A stretch of DNA of 64,000 bases from an uncultured Akkermansia sp. (GTDB lineage Bacteria; Verrucomicrobiota; Verrucomicrobiia; Verrucomicrobiales; Akkermansiaceae), in assembly GCA_944390825.1 (NCBI GenBank), contig CALXRG010000004.1:1-64000 (forward strand). Direction: 5' to 3'. A program made the position numbers and the translations under genes. This document shows, piece after piece, positions 37,259 through 46,748 of the stretch. Position 1 is the stretch's first letter, and the number at the start of each line of letters is the position of its first letter. The notes under the pieces are model-generated. The model was not told the origin of the DNA, did not search any database, and saw only the letters and a program-made list of their open reading frames with translations.

Positions 37259-39673
37259 TTATTTGGCGTGGTTGGTGGGTGATGTTCCGGGCTGAGGCCG
37301 GCTGAGTCCCGGCAGGTTCGTCCGGAGGAAGTCCACCATGTAATCCGGGGTCAGCAGTTCGGTGGTGACGATGGGGGCGCGGCCGTCGAGGTAGAGGGCA
37401 TTCGTGGGAACGGAGCCGCGGTTGAGCCGGCGCAGTTCGGCATCGATGGCCGGGTTGGGTTTCGTCTTGTCGGCTCGCATCAGGACGACGTTCCCTTCCT
37501 GGAACAGGCGGCAGACTTCTTCTGTGTAGGCTACTTTCTTGTTGGCAAGGCAGGTGGCGCACCAGCGTGCCGTGAAGTCGACGTAGACGGGGTGTCCGTC
37601 TGCCAGCGCTTCTTCCATGAGTTCAGGACTCCAGGTGTTCCAGATGGGTTCTGTGCCGTGTGCCACGGTGTATTCGTCCGTTGTGCTGATGGCGGTTTGT
37701 GCCGGGGTGCCGGTGCGGGGCATGGAGTAATAGACTCCCGCGATACCGATCGCCAGGGCGCAGATGAATCCTGTCACCCGGGCCGTTCCACTGCGGTAGA
37801 TCGGGCACCAGCGTCCATACACCCACCAGGCGGCGCAGTAGAGTACCAGTGACATGAGGACCCAGGGCATGTTGTCTTCCGGGATAAAGGCGAAGTAGAC
37901 AGTCAGGAACCAGGCCGCCGCTGCAAACAGGAAGAAGGAAAGAGCTTGCTTGAGTGATTCCATCCATGAGCCGGGACGGGGCAGTTTGCTGACCAGGGAG
38001 GGGAAGATACCCAGAACAATGTAGGGGAAGGCCAGCCCCAGGGCCATGGAGGTCATGGACAGTAGCATCCAGACGGCAGGCATGGACATGGCGGCCGGCA
38101 GGGAGGTGGCGAGGAAGGGTGCGCTGCATGGGGTGGCAACGATGGTGACGAACAGGCCCTGGAAAAAGGATCCGGTCAGCCCTCCTTTGTTTTGCAGTTC
38201 CTGCCCGGCAGATGTGGCGCTGACTCCAATCTCAAAGACGCCATACATGCTCAGACCCAGGGTGATAAGCAGCAGGAGAATGATGTAGACGGCCCAGGGG
38301 TTGGTCATCCAGGCAGCCCAGGAGCGGGAGCTCGATCCAGTGTCGTGCAGGATGATGCCCGCCCAGTCTCGCCAGGGTGCCTGGGATAGTGTTTCCAGGT
38401 TGGAGAAGGCGACCAGCAGCAGTGTCAGAATCCAGAAGGAGACGAGGATGCCCAGTACGAAAATAAAAGAGTGGGCGATGATTTTGCTGCGTTTGCCGCC
38501 TCCCAGTTGGACAAAACTCATGATCTTCAGCCCGATGACGGGGAAAACACAGGGCATGAGGTTCAGGATGAGGCCGCCCAGAAACAGGGAACCCATGGTG
38601 ACGAGCAGCCCGTCGGGAGCTCCGCTCCGGGCCAGAACCTGATGGAACAGCCGGATGGCTTCCGGCGTGGTTGTTGCCGCTGTGCTTGTGGCGGGGGAAG
38701 AGTCGCTGGCTTCGGGGATGGATGGGGTGGATGATGGGGTGTCGGGGCCGGTGGCGGATCCGGGTGTGGGGGCTCCGGCGGATGTGTTTGCGGAGGGGGT
38801 GGGAGAGGAGGTCCCAATGGGGGTGTCGATGGTGACCCATTTCCCGTCGAAAGTCAGGATGCCGCTGAGTTTGGTGAGGGGGTGCCCGAGTGTTGCTTCA
38901 TCGGCCACGGGGTACATGGCGTCGCTGTTGTCGTTGCGCGGCAGAACGAGGGCGTACTGCCCGCCGTCCCGCGAGAGTTTCTGGTCGAGATGAGGTGCAA
39001 TTTCATTGCCGTTGGAAAAGAAGTAGGCCCGGGAGATGTCCCCCTCGTAGGGGAATCGGATGGTGACGCTGTTGGCATCCTGCGTGATGGTGACGGGCAG
39101 GGGGGTGTCACCGAGTATTTCCACGTTTTTTTCCTGGTTTGCCCAGTCGGGGGCGGGTGTGGGTGTGCCTTTGGGCAGTTCGACCGTGGCACTGACGTCC
39201 GTTGGAGGCTGGCAGCCCATGTCGTCACAGAGTTGTACACTGCCGTCAATGGTAAAGGTGGCTTTCGCCGGGGCGTCGGGTCCGGGCGTGATGCGCCAGA
39301 CGACGGTGGCGGCTCCGTCATAGCCGTAGAAAACATAGAGATCACCGGCCTTCTGCGGGGCCTGCCAGAAGGGGCCTTCGATCTTGAACCCGGCGGGAGC
39401 GGTGAGCTGGGCAGTCATGGGAAGCCCCATGGTGGCAGGGTTGCGGTAGTAGGCGTGCTTGTGGTCTGAAAAAGAGGCGTCAAATGCAATGTAAAAGGCC
39501 GTGCCGACGTCGAAGGCTTGCGTGCTGGCCGTGGCACTTACCGTGACACCGGTGTTGGCCTGCTGTTCCTGCCCGGGAGGGGGGAGTACGCTGCTGATGC
39601 CGCCGCTGAATTGTGCCGCTGCTGTTCCTGCAAGCATGCTTGCACCCAGGAGAAGGAGTCTAAGAATACTCAT
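37259..39673 (-). CDS. dsbD: DsbD-like thiol:disulfide interchange protein
   Basis: An 804-residue protein with the three DsbD parts. After a signal peptide (to about residue 20) comes a periplasmic domain with CDDMGC near 149-154, then a Pro/Ser/Thr-rich linker (about 290-340). About eight membrane helices follow with the paired cysteine motifs LMPCVFPVIG and ATPCSAPF, then a C-terminal thioredoxin-like domain with WCATC. DsbD carries electrons from cytoplasmic thioredoxin to periplasmic reductases. The linker is longer than in E. coli DsbD, whose total is about 565. A promoter sits 6 nt before the ATG. Confidence 0.9.
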   Translation of the reverse strand: MSILRLLLLGASMLAGTAAAQFSGGISSVLPPPGQEQQANTGVTVSATASTQAFDVGTAFYIAFDASFSDHKHAYYRNPATMGLPMTAQLTAPAGFKIEGPFWQAPQKAGDLYVFYGYDGAATVVWRITPGPDAPAKATFTIDGSVQLCDDMGCQPPTDVSATVELPKGTPTPAPDWANQEKNVEILGDTPLPVTITQDANSVTIRFPYEGDISRAYFFSNGNEIAPHLDQKLSRDGGQYALVLPRNDNSDAMYPVADEATLGHPLTKLSGILTFDGKWVTIDTPIGTSSPTPSANTSAGAPTPGSATGPDTPSSTPSIPEASDSSPATSTAATTTPEAIRLFHQVLARSGAPDGLLVTMGSLFLGGLILNLMPCVFPVIGLKIMSFVQLGGGKRSKIIAHSFIFVLGILVSFWILTLLLVAFSNLETLSQAPWRDWAGIILHDTGSSSRSWAAWMTNPWAVYIILLLLITLGLSMYGVFEIGVSATSAGQELQNKGGLTGSFFQGLFVTIVATPCSAPFLATSLPAAMSMPAVWMLLSMTSMALGLAFPYIVLGIFPSLVSKLPRPGSWMESLKQALSFFLFAAAAWFLTVYFAFIPEDNMPWVLMSLVLYCAAWWVYGRWCPIYRSGTARVTGFICALAIGIAGVYYSMPRTGTPAQTAISTTDEYTVAHGTEPIWNTWSPELMEEALADGHPVYVDFTARWCATCLANKKVAYTEEVCRLFQEGNVVLMRADKTKPNPAIDAELRRLNRGSVPTNALYLDGRAPIVTTELLTPDYMVDFLRTNLPGLSRPQPGTSPTNHAK

Positions 39674-39679
39674 GCTTTG

Positions 39680-39708
39680 AATGTAACACGGCCGCCCTCG
39701 CTCGGCAA
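39680..39708 (-). promoter_or_regulatory. dsbD promoter with -10 six nt before ATG
   Basis: TTGCCG (39708-39703), a 17-bp spacer and TACATT (39685-39680) on the minus strand, then 6 nt to the start codon. This predicts a leaderless mRNA. Confidence 0.6.
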
Positions 39709-39762
39709 GCGCTTAGTGTTGCCGGCAGAAAATTGTTGGGCTGCGGCCGGGGCGATACGGGC

Positions 39763-39791
39763 TTGCAGGGGAGGGGAGCACATGGTAGAAT
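39763..39791 (+). promoter_or_regulatory. promoter of the peptide-binding lipoprotein gene
   Basis: TTGCAG (39763-39768), a 17-bp spacer and TAGAAT (39786-39791), then 7 nt to a GTG start. It supports both the GTG start and a leaderless mRNA. Confidence 0.65.
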
Positions 39792-39798
39792 GCGGGGC

Positions 39799-41439
39799 GT
39801 GAATGTTGAGAAGGCGACGCTGTGGCTGGTATGTGCTGCTTGTTTCCTCACGGGGTGTGGGGATGAACGCAGTTCCGCACAGCGTGCGGCCGGGGACGGG
39901 GTGCTGCTGATTGGCAATAATCAGGAGCCGCAGAATCTGGATCCGCATAAGGCGACAGCCGTGGCTGATGGGAAGATTATCAGCGCGTTGCTGGAGGGGC
40001 TGGTGCGCCCGGATGCCCGGGTCGAAGGCCAGGTTCACCCTGGTATGGCGGTTTCCTGGGAGCACAACGCCGATGCGTCGGAGTGGGTGTTCCATTTGCG
40101 GGAGGCTCAGTGGAGTGATGGCGCCCCTGTCCGGGCTCAGGATTTTGCCTACGCGTACCGGCGTTTACTGCATCCTCAGTTTGGAGGTAAATATGCTGAG
40201 ATGCTTTATCCGCTGAAAAATGCGGCGCCCTACAATCGCGGCGAGTTGCCTTGGGAGAAGGTGGGAGTCAGTACGCCGGATGACAGGACGCTGGTTCTGA
40301 GGATGGAGGGGCCGACGCCCCATTTGCTGCATCTGCTGCTGCATTTTACGTGGTATCCCGTGCCGTCGCATGCGGTCGAGCAGCATGGCGGCATGCTCGA
40401 CCGCAGCAGTGCATGGACGCGTCCGGAATACTGGGTGGGTAACGGGGCATATGTGCTGGAGCAGCGCGTGTTTAATGATTTCCTGAGTGTCCGCCCTAAT
40501 CCCCGCTATTGGCGGGCCCATGAGGTGCAGAACCGCGGGATACGTTTCCTGCCGATTGTTAACGGTTATACGGAGACCCGGATGTATTTCGGAGGCAAGC
40601 TGCACATCACTAACAATGTGCCGCCCGAGATGCTGGAGATGGCCGCTCATCGGGCACCGGCCGAATTCTGCCGTGATGATTACTATTGCACGATTTTTTA
40701 CCGCTTGAATACGGTGCGTCCGCCGCTGGATGATGCCCGGGTGCGCCGTGCTTTGTCCCTGGCGGTGGATCGTGATATGCTAGTACAGCGCGTCGTGCGC
40801 GGGGCGGGAAAGGCTGCCTATGCGTTTACTCCGCCCGGTGCCGGCTACGGCATTGATGATTCGGCAGAGCGCCGCAGGAGTCAGAAGGCCCGGGTTGAGG
40901 AGGCCCGCCGCCTGCTTGCTGAGGCTGGTTATCCCGGTGGGAAGGGGTTCCCCACGCTTGAGCTGATGACGACATCCCGCGACGTGCAAAAGCTGATGGC
41001 GGAGACGATTCAGGCGATGTGGAGTGAGGAGCTGGGCGTGCATGTGGAGATTCGTTCCTGTGAGTGGTCGGCGTACAAGGCTGCGCAGCAGAATATGGAT
41101 TATGATATCTCATCGTCGTCCTGGAGCGGTGATTACCTGGATCCTGCTACTTTTGTCGAGTTGTGGAAGAGCACCGGCGGCAATAATTGCACCGGCTGGG
41201 GTTCGCCCGCTTGTGATGCCGCCCTGGATGCGGCCGCCCGGTCGGCCGACGTCGGTCAGCGATTGCTGCACCTAGCAGAAGCAGAGCAGATCATGCTGCG
41301 GGAATCACCCGTCATTCCGCTCTACTGGAGTGAACGCACGTACATGAAAAGCCCCATGGTGAGCGGCTGGTACCCGCTCATGCTTGATAATCACCCGCTG
41401 GATGCCGTCCGGCTGACCCCCGCTCCTGATAAGCCATGA
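39799..41439 (+). CDS. peptide ABC transporter substrate-binding lipoprotein (SBP_bac_5)
   Basis: A 546-residue OppA/DppA-type binding protein. The GTG at 39799 gives a short lipoprotein signal with lipobox LTGC (Cys20) and fits the promoter; the open frame extends further upstream through that promoter. Family features are NNQEPQNLDPHKA, DGKIISALLEGLV, the WVFHLREAQWSDGAPV signature, and the DYLDPATFVELW segment. It would capture oligopeptides in the periplasm for the permeases encoded directly downstream (4-nt overlap with the next gene). Confidence 0.93.
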   Translation: MNVEKATLWLVCAACFLTGCGDERSSAQRAAGDGVLLIGNNQEPQNLDPHKATAVADGKIISALLEGLVRPDARVEGQVHPGMAVSWEHNADASEWVFHLREAQWSDGAPVRAQDFAYAYRRLLHPQFGGKYAEMLYPLKNAAPYNRGELPWEKVGVSTPDDRTLVLRMEGPTPHLLHLLLHFTWYPVPSHAVEQHGGMLDRSSAWTRPEYWVGNGAYVLEQRVFNDFLSVRPNPRYWRAHEVQNRGIRFLPIVNGYTETRMYFGGKLHITNNVPPEMLEMAAHRAPAEFCRDDYYCTIFYRLNTVRPPLDDARVRRALSLAVDRDMLVQRVVRGAGKAAYAFTPPGAGYGIDDSAERRRSQKARVEEARRLLAEAGYPGGKGFPTLELMTTSRDVQKLMAETIQAMWSEELGVHVEIRSCEWSAYKAAQQNMDYDISSSSWSGDYLDPATFVELWKSTGGNNCTGWGSPACDAALDAAARSADVGQRLLHLAEAEQIMLRESPVIPLYWSERTYMKSPMVSGWYPLMLDNHPLDAVRLTPAPDKP

Positions 41440-42365
41440 TCCGATTGCTGCTTCGACGCCTGGGACAGGGTGTGCTTGTGGTGTTTGTCCTGGAGACAAT
41501 CACGTTTTTTCTGGTGCGCATGCTGCCGGGCAACCCCTTCCTGGGAGAACGCAAGCTGCCGGAGCACATCATGCAGCAGCTGCAGAGCCTGTACGGGTTG
41601 GAGGAGAGTGCCTGGGTGCAGTATTGGAATTATTGGAAGAATATCCTGTTGCATGGGGATTTCGGGCCCTCGCTGATCCGAGAGGGTGTGCCGGTGAGTG
41701 AGATGATCGCCCAGGCGTTCCCGGTATCCTTCCTGCTGGGGGTACTGGGTATGGCCATTGCGATGGCCGTGGGTATCCCGGCCGGAATGCTTTCCGCTTA
41801 TTACCGCAACCGCTGGCCGGATGCGCTGCTGATGTGTGTGGCGATGGCGGGAATCTGTATTCCCGCTTTCGTCGTGGCTCCGCTGTTCGGGATGACTCTG
41901 GGCATGCATGTGCCGGGCCTTAGTGTCGCGGGCTGGGATGATGCCCTTTGCGTGGTGCTGCCGGCACTGACCCTAGGCCTGATCAATGCGGCTTACCTCG
42001 CCCGACTGACCCGGGGCGGCATGGCGGAGGTGCTCAGCCAGGATTTCGTGCGCACGGCGAAGGCCAAGGGGTGCCGCCCGCTGCGGGTTCTGTTTGTGCA
42101 TGCGCTGCGCAGCGGTCTGCTGCCGGCTGTGTCGTACTTGGGGCCGGCGTTCGCGGCGCTGATTACGGGGTCATTTGTGGTGGAAACTTGCTTTCAGGTG
42201 CCGGGGATGGGGCTGCATTTCGTCAATGCAACGACAGATCGTGATTACTTCCTAATCCAGGGACTGGTGCTTTGCTACGGTGTCCTGATCGTCCTGGCCA
42301 ATCTGTGCGTGGATTTGGCTCTGCTTGTCCTCAATCCCAGGTTGCGCTCACAGGGGTCGGCCTGA
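41436..42365 (+). CDS. peptide ABC transporter permease, OppB/DppB type
   Basis: A 309-residue permease with about six helices. It shows the usual N-terminal LLLRRLGQGVLVVFVLETITFFLVRMLPGNP pattern and the ABC-coupling EAA-like loop (LSQDFVRTAKAKGCRPLRVLF). ITGSFVVETCFQVPGMG near residues 240-256 is typical of OppB/DppB. Its ATG overlaps the stop of the binding-protein gene. No ATPase gene (DppD/DppF) is present in the window, so the importer must use one encoded elsewhere. Confidence 0.92.
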   Translation: MIRLLLRRLGQGVLVVFVLETITFFLVRMLPGNPFLGERKLPEHIMQQLQSLYGLEESAWVQYWNYWKNILLHGDFGPSLIREGVPVSEMIAQAFPVSFLLGVLGMAIAMAVGIPAGMLSAYYRNRWPDALLMCVAMAGICIPAFVVAPLFGMTLGMHVPGLSVAGWDDALCVVLPALTLGLINAAYLARLTRGGMAEVLSQDFVRTAKAKGCRPLRVLFVHALRSGLLPAVSYLGPAFAALITGSFVVETCFQVPGMGLHFVNATTDRDYFLIQGLVLCYGVLIVLANLCVDLALLVLNPRLRSQGSA

Positions 42366-42522
42366 GTCCCTGCCCGCCGGAAACATCACACCGCCTACAC
42401 TCCCGAAACTGACAAACGGCCTCCATTCCTCACATCTGCCAACCACATCCACCACTCACATCCATCAATCACATACGCCACTCACATACGCACTGTTACC
42501 GCGTATACGCCTTGTCCAAGTC
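42366..42522. repeat. C/A-rich repetitive spacer before the DppC-type gene
   Basis: This 157-bp spacer is almost free of G between about 42425 and 42495 and is built from irregular CACAT-containing words. These include a near-tandem pair TCACATACGCCAC / TCACATACGCAC (42469-42493). It probably forms an unstructured leader for the next gene. No open frame or hairpin of note. Confidence 0.6.
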
Positions 42523-43488
42523 ATGATGATGAAGTCTTCACACCCCGCCGCCCGCCCGTATGCCAGGGGGCGCTCACTCTGGGATGATGCCAGGGATCGC
42601 CTGTGCCGCAATCGCGCGGCGATGGTTTCACTGCTGTTCCTGCTGCTGATGGTGGTGGCTTGTTTTCTGCTGCCGCTTTGCCCCTGTATACCGAACCCCA
42701 ACGAAACGGATTTGGGCAACATCGCGGCGTCATGCAGCTGGGAACACCCGTTCGGGACCGACCAGCTCGGTCGTGATCTGCTGGCCCGCGTGCTCTATGG
42801 CGGGCGTATTTCTCTGCTCGTCGGTGTGGTGGCGACGGGCGTGGCGCTGGTGATCGGGTTGCTCTATGGCCTGGTGTCCGGGTACGTCGGGGGAAGGACG
42901 GATGCGCTGATGATGCGCACGGTTGATGTGCTTTTTGCCTTGCCTTTTATCGTGCTGGTGATTGTGTTTTCGCTGAGCATCGAAGAACCTAGCCGCCGTC
43001 TGACGGAATGGGTCGTGCAGACGACGGGGTGGACGCGGGAAACGGTGGCTCCTATCCTGGGCCTTGTGCCGCTGTTTATCGCGATTGGTGCGCTGGGGTG
43101 GCTGACGCTGGCCCGTATCGTGCGCACACAGACGATGGAAATCAAATCCCAGGAGTACGTGCTGGCGGCGCGTTCGCTGGGGCTGGGGCATGTGCGTATC
43201 CTGCTGCGCCACATCGCGCCGAATCTGCTCGGCACTGTGGTGGTGTACACGACGCTGGCAGTGCCCGGTATCATCCTGACGGAGTCGACACTGAGTTTTA
43301 TTGGCCTCGGCGTCAAGGCGCCGAATTCATCCTGGGGAACGCTGATCAAGGAGGGGGCCGACCGCATGGAGGTTACTCCTGAGTTGCTGATTTTTCCGTC
43401 AGTGTTTTTCTGTCTGACGCTGCTCGCTCTCAATTTCCTGGGTGACGGGTTGCGGGACGCACTCGATCCGCGTTCCTCCAAGGACTGA
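42523..43488 (+). CDS. peptide ABC transporter permease, OppC/DppC type
   Basis: A 321-residue permease starting at the first of three consecutive ATGs (42523). The open frame extends through the repetitive spacer but that part is not protein-like. Family features are the N-terminal RDRLCRNRAAMVSLLFLLLMVVACFLLP helix, HPFGTDQLGRDLLARVLYGGRISL (a hallmark of OppC/DppC), the coupling loop EYVLAARSLGLGH, and ESTLSFIGLGVKAP. It completes the inner-membrane channel with the OppB-type permease. Confidence 0.92.
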   Translation: MMMKSSHPAARPYARGRSLWDDARDRLCRNRAAMVSLLFLLLMVVACFLLPLCPCIPNPNETDLGNIAASCSWEHPFGTDQLGRDLLARVLYGGRISLLVGVVATGVALVIGLLYGLVSGYVGGRTDALMMRTVDVLFALPFIVLVIVFSLSIEEPSRRLTEWVVQTTGWTRETVAPILGLVPLFIAIGALGWLTLARIVRTQTMEIKSQEYVLAARSLGLGHVRILLRHIAPNLLGTVVVYTTLAVPGIILTESTLSFIGLGVKAPNSSWGTLIKEGADRMEVTPELLIFPSVFFCLTLLALNFLGDGLRDALDPRSSKD

Positions 43489-43623
43489 TTCTCAAGGCTG
43501 TACGGCAGACGTATTTCACCGTCCCGAGATAGGATGTGCCCGGACGGCGTGCCTTTATTGCGGGCGTTGTTTTATTTGTGTCCTGAACCGTTAATTTAGA
43601 CTGGAGTTTTGGCAGGAAAGGCG

Positions 43624-43629
43624 TATAAT
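43624..43629 (+). promoter_or_regulatory. -10 box nine nt before lysS start
   Basis: A perfect TATAAT lies 9 nt before the lysS ATG. The -35 region is weak. It predicts a leader of two or three nucleotides at most. Confidence 0.5.
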
Positions 43630-43638
43630 ACCCGCGCT

Positions 43639-45120
43639 ATGTCAGATACACCTCATGCTGCTCCGGGTTCCTCTGAGGAGGAACTGATTGCCGTGCGCCG
43701 TGAAAAGGTGGGGAAGATTCGCGCCCTTGGGGTTAACCCCTACGGAGGCCGATTCGACGTCACCGCCAGTCCGGCTGGAATCAAGGCAAACTTCGAGGAG
43801 GGTAAACAGGTGAAATTTCTCGGCCGCATCACGGCGCTGCGCGATATGGGCCGCACGCAGTTTTTCTCGGTCTCCGATGTGCAGGGCTCCATCCAGTGCA
43901 TGCTGACGAAGAAGGCATGCAGCGAGGAGGCTTGGGCGCTCTGGAAGTTGCTGGAGCGCGGGGACTGGATCGGAATCGAGGGTGAGACATTTGTGACTCG
44001 CACGGGCGAGCCGTCGGTGCGGGTGGAGGCGTTCAAGGTGCTTTCCAAGGCACTGCGTCCGATGCCGGACAAGTTCCATGGGCTGGCGGATGCCGATATG
44101 CGCTACCGCCGCCGTCACCTCGATCTCATGAGCAATGAGGAGAGTGCGCGACGCTTTGTGGCCCGCTCGCTGATCGTGCAGGAGATTCGCCGCTATCTGA
44201 ATGATCGTGGCTTTCTGGAGGTGGAGACGCCGATGCTGCAGGATATTGCCGGCGGTGCTGCGGCTAAGCCGTTCGAGTCATACTACAATGCGCTCAAGAA
44301 GCCTGTGACACTGCGCATCGCCCCGGAACTTTTCCTCAAGCGCCTGCTGGTGGGCGGTTTCCCAAAGGTTTATGAGCTTAACCGCAATTTCCGCAATGAG
44401 GGCGTGGATCGCCGGCACAATCCTGAGTTCACGGTGCTGGAGGTCTATGAGGCCGGTGGAGATTTTGAAACGATGGCGGACATGATGGAAGAGATGATCA
44501 CGACCATCGCGATGAAGGTGTTCGGAACGCTCCGGTTCGATCAGTACGATGAGGAGGGCAATGTCCGCTGGACGGTTGACCTGACCCGCCCATGGCGCCG
44601 GGCTGATTACAATGATCTGGTGCGTGAGGTGGCAGGAGAGGATTGGTTTGCACTGTCGCCTGAGCAGCGGCGTGAGCGCGCTGAGAATGAACTGCATGTC
44701 CAGATTGGAGAAGAGCTGGATGACACGGCTGTGACCCAGCAGGTCTATGAGAAGCTGGTGGAAGAGAAGCAGGCCAATCCGCTCTTCGTCTGCCACGTGG
44801 CGCGCGACCTCGTGCCTCTGGCCAAGGCGAACCCTGAGAATCCGGAGGTGGTCGATGTGTTCGAGCTTGTGATGAATGGCCAGGAGCTTTGCCCTGGGTA
44901 TTCCGAACAGAACGATCCCGTCGAGCAGCTGGAGCGCCTGAAACACCAGGCCGGTGAGGAGACTCAGAAGATCGACTATGATTTTGTCGAGACTCTGGAG
45001 TCCGGTATGCCCAGTGCCGGTGGTATCGGTATCGGAATTGACCGGCTCTGTATGCTGATGACCGGGGCGTGCTCGATTCGCGACATTATTCTGTTCCCGC
45101 AGCTTAAAAGCCGCGGTTGA
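43639..45120 (+). CDS. lysS: lysyl-tRNA synthetase, class II
   Basis: A 493-residue class II LysRS. The ATG at 43639 (MSDTPHAAPG) follows the -10 box; an in-frame start 10 codons earlier precedes it and is rejected. The N-terminal OB-fold anticodon domain includes FLGRITALRDMGRTQFFSVSD. Motif 1 region is FLEVETPMLQDIAGGAAAKPFES, motif 2 is FRNEGVDRRHNPEFTVLEVYEA and motif 3 is GIGIGIDRLCMLMT. It charges tRNA-Lys in the cytoplasm. Length is typical. Confidence 0.97.
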   Translation: MSDTPHAAPGSSEEELIAVRREKVGKIRALGVNPYGGRFDVTASPAGIKANFEEGKQVKFLGRITALRDMGRTQFFSVSDVQGSIQCMLTKKACSEEAWALWKLLERGDWIGIEGETFVTRTGEPSVRVEAFKVLSKALRPMPDKFHGLADADMRYRRRHLDLMSNEESARRFVARSLIVQEIRRYLNDRGFLEVETPMLQDIAGGAAAKPFESYYNALKKPVTLRIAPELFLKRLLVGGFPKVYELNRNFRNEGVDRRHNPEFTVLEVYEAGGDFETMADMMEEMITTIAMKVFGTLRFDQYDEEGNVRWTVDLTRPWRRADYNDLVREVAGEDWFALSPEQRRERAENELHVQIGEELDDTAVTQQVYEKLVEEKQANPLFVCHVARDLVPLAKANPENPEVVDVFELVMNGQELCPGYSEQNDPVEQLERLKHQAGEETQKIDYDFVETLESGMPSAGGIGIGIDRLCMLMTGACSIRDIILFPQLKSRG

Positions 45121-45191
45121 GAGGGCTCGGTGGTGCTTGCTCCGCGCTGGTCGCCAAATGCGGGAATAATCATGCAGCAGACAAAAGGGTG

Positions 45192-45917
45192 ATGGAGGCT
45201 CGTGTGGCACAGTGGATCGGACGCCGTGAAAGTCAACAGGATTTTTACGTCGTGCGCTCCTACCCCCGGGGAATGCTCGCCATCGTCTGCGACGGGATGG
45301 GAGGGCACGCGAATGGCGAGCTCTGCGCCCGGGTTGCGGCAGAGGCGTTTGGCCGCTCGTTTGAGGAGAACGAGCGGGGCTCTGTCGCGGAGCGTTTCCG
45401 GGAGGCTTTGTCAGCGGCCAATGAGGCCGTGGGCGGGGTTGTGGCGAGGACAGGACAGTTCGGCGGTTGTACGCTGCTGGCGGCTTTTGTGGCGGCCGGT
45501 GTGCTCTGGTGGGTGAGCGTGGGGGATTCACCGCTGTTTCTCTGGCGACGCAACCGCTTGATTCGTCTCAATGCGGATCATTCGATGCGGGCGGTGTTTG
45601 AGGAGTTTGTGCAGTCCGGCATCATGTCGCATACTGATGCTCTTGCGAAGGGACACGAGCTGCGCTCGGCGCTGACGGGCGAGCCCGTTCCTATGGTCGA
45701 TTTGCCCCTGACGCCTTATTTTTTGCTGCCCGGGGATCGCATGATCATGGCATCGGACGGGACAGATGAGTTGCTCCAGGTTGTGCCTCTTCCCCGGGCG
45801 ACGCGGGCTTTGCTGGACAACCGCTCCGGGTCGTTGGCTGCGATGATTGTGCAGGCTTGTGAGGCTCTGGATAATCCCGTGGCGGACAATACGACGGTGA
45901 TTACGGTGGATGTATGA
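45192..45917 (+). CDS. PP2C-family serine/threonine phosphatase
   Basis: The ATG at 45192 (MEARVAQWIGRRESQQDFY) gives a 241-residue single-domain PP2C. Metal and phosphate residues are recognisable: QQDFYVV, VCDGMGGHANGELCA (55-69), GCTLLAAFVAAGVLWWVSVGDSPLFLW, MIMASDGTDEL and the C-terminal DNTTVITV. It would dephosphorylate Ser/Thr in cytoplasmic proteins. No Ser/Thr kinase or FHA protein is near. It lies 13 kb from the T6SS genes, so a PppA-like role there is possible but unsupported. Confidence 0.85.
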   Translation: MEARVAQWIGRRESQQDFYVVRSYPRGMLAIVCDGMGGHANGELCARVAAEAFGRSFEENERGSVAERFREALSAANEAVGGVVARTGQFGGCTLLAAFVAAGVLWWVSVGDSPLFLWRRNRLIRLNADHSMRAVFEEFVQSGIMSHTDALAKGHELRSALTGEPVPMVDLPLTPYFLLPGDRMIMASDGTDELLQVVPLPRATRALLDNRSGSLAAMIVQACEALDNPVADNTTVITVDV

Positions 45918-46103
45918 GGCCGGAAGCACGAGGCCTGGTTTGCGGCCGAACGCTTTGGTCCTTGATCCATGGGGACGGGGCTTCACGGGTGTGGCATGTG
46001 AGGCTCAGGCAGGTGAGGTGAGTTCTGCATCACGTGCTAATAGTTAGTAAACGCCTCAGGGGGCATTCAACACTTTGTCCTGACGCAGCGTCACATACTC
46101 TGT

Positions 46104-46748
46104 ATGAATACACCTTGTTTAACTCATGGATACGCGGAGGGGTGTTATATCCTGCCCCCGCTGCCTTATGCGCCTGAGGCGTTGGAGCCATTCCTCGATG
46201 CAGAGACGCTCATGCTGCACCACGACCGCCACCATGCTGCCTACGTGGCCGGAGCGAATGCGGCGGCGGACACACTCCGCCGTGTGGCAGCCGGTGAGTT
46301 GGATGCCCAGTCAGCGTCTGCCGCGGCCCAGTCGCTCGCATTTAATTTGGGCGGTCATATCCTGCACTGTCTGTACTGGGACAATATGAGTCCTGTGCCG
46401 TCCAATATGCCGATGGGAGGACGTTTTGGAGAGGCCGTACGCGAGTCCTTCGGGGATGCGGACGGGCTGCTCCGAGTGTTTCGCTCCGTGACGCTCTCCG
46501 TGCAGGGGAGCGGCTGGGGAGTTCTTGGGGTAGATCCGGTGAGCCGCAAGATGATGGTGACCGGTATTTGCCGTCACCAGGATGTGCTTGTGCCGGCCTT
46601 TGAACCTTTGCTCGTGTGTGATGTGTGGGAGCACGCGTATTACCTGCGCTATCGCAATAACCGCGCGGCCTACCTGGAGGCTTTTATGAGCAAAATCAAT
46701 TGGTCGGTTGTGGAGGAACGCTTTAACCGCTCGTGCTGCCATGTCTGA
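46104..46748 (+). CDS. superoxide dismutase, Fe/Mn family
   Basis: A 214-residue Fe/Mn SOD: PPLPYAPEALEPFLDAETLMLHHDRHHAAYV at the N-terminus, the second ligand region FNLGGHILHCLYWDNMSP, and the C-terminal ligands in CDVWEHAYYLRYRNNRAAYLEAF. All four metal ligands (three His, one Asp) are present. It dismutates superoxide, probably in the cytoplasm as no signal peptide is seen. It ends in a cysteine pair and overlaps the next gene by 8 nt. Metal preference was not judged. Confidence 0.9.
   Translation: MNTPCLTHGYAEGCYILPPLPYAPEALEPFLDAETLMLHHDRHHAAYVAGANAAADTLRRVAAGELDAQSASAAAQSLAFNLGGHILHCLYWDNMSPVPSNMPMGGRFGEAVRESFGDADGLLRVFRSVTLSVQGSGWGVLGVDPVSRKMMVTGICRHQDVLVPAFEPLLVCDVWEHAYYLRYRNNRAAYLEAFMSKINWSVVEERFNRSCCHV

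Noticed and set aside
42421..42495. CRISPR-like array
   Set aside because: The repeated words are short, irregular and without regular spacers.
45192..45917. PP2C phosphatase as the T6SS regulator PppA
   Set aside because: It is 13 kb away with no partner kinase or FHA gene; there is no evidence beyond the family.
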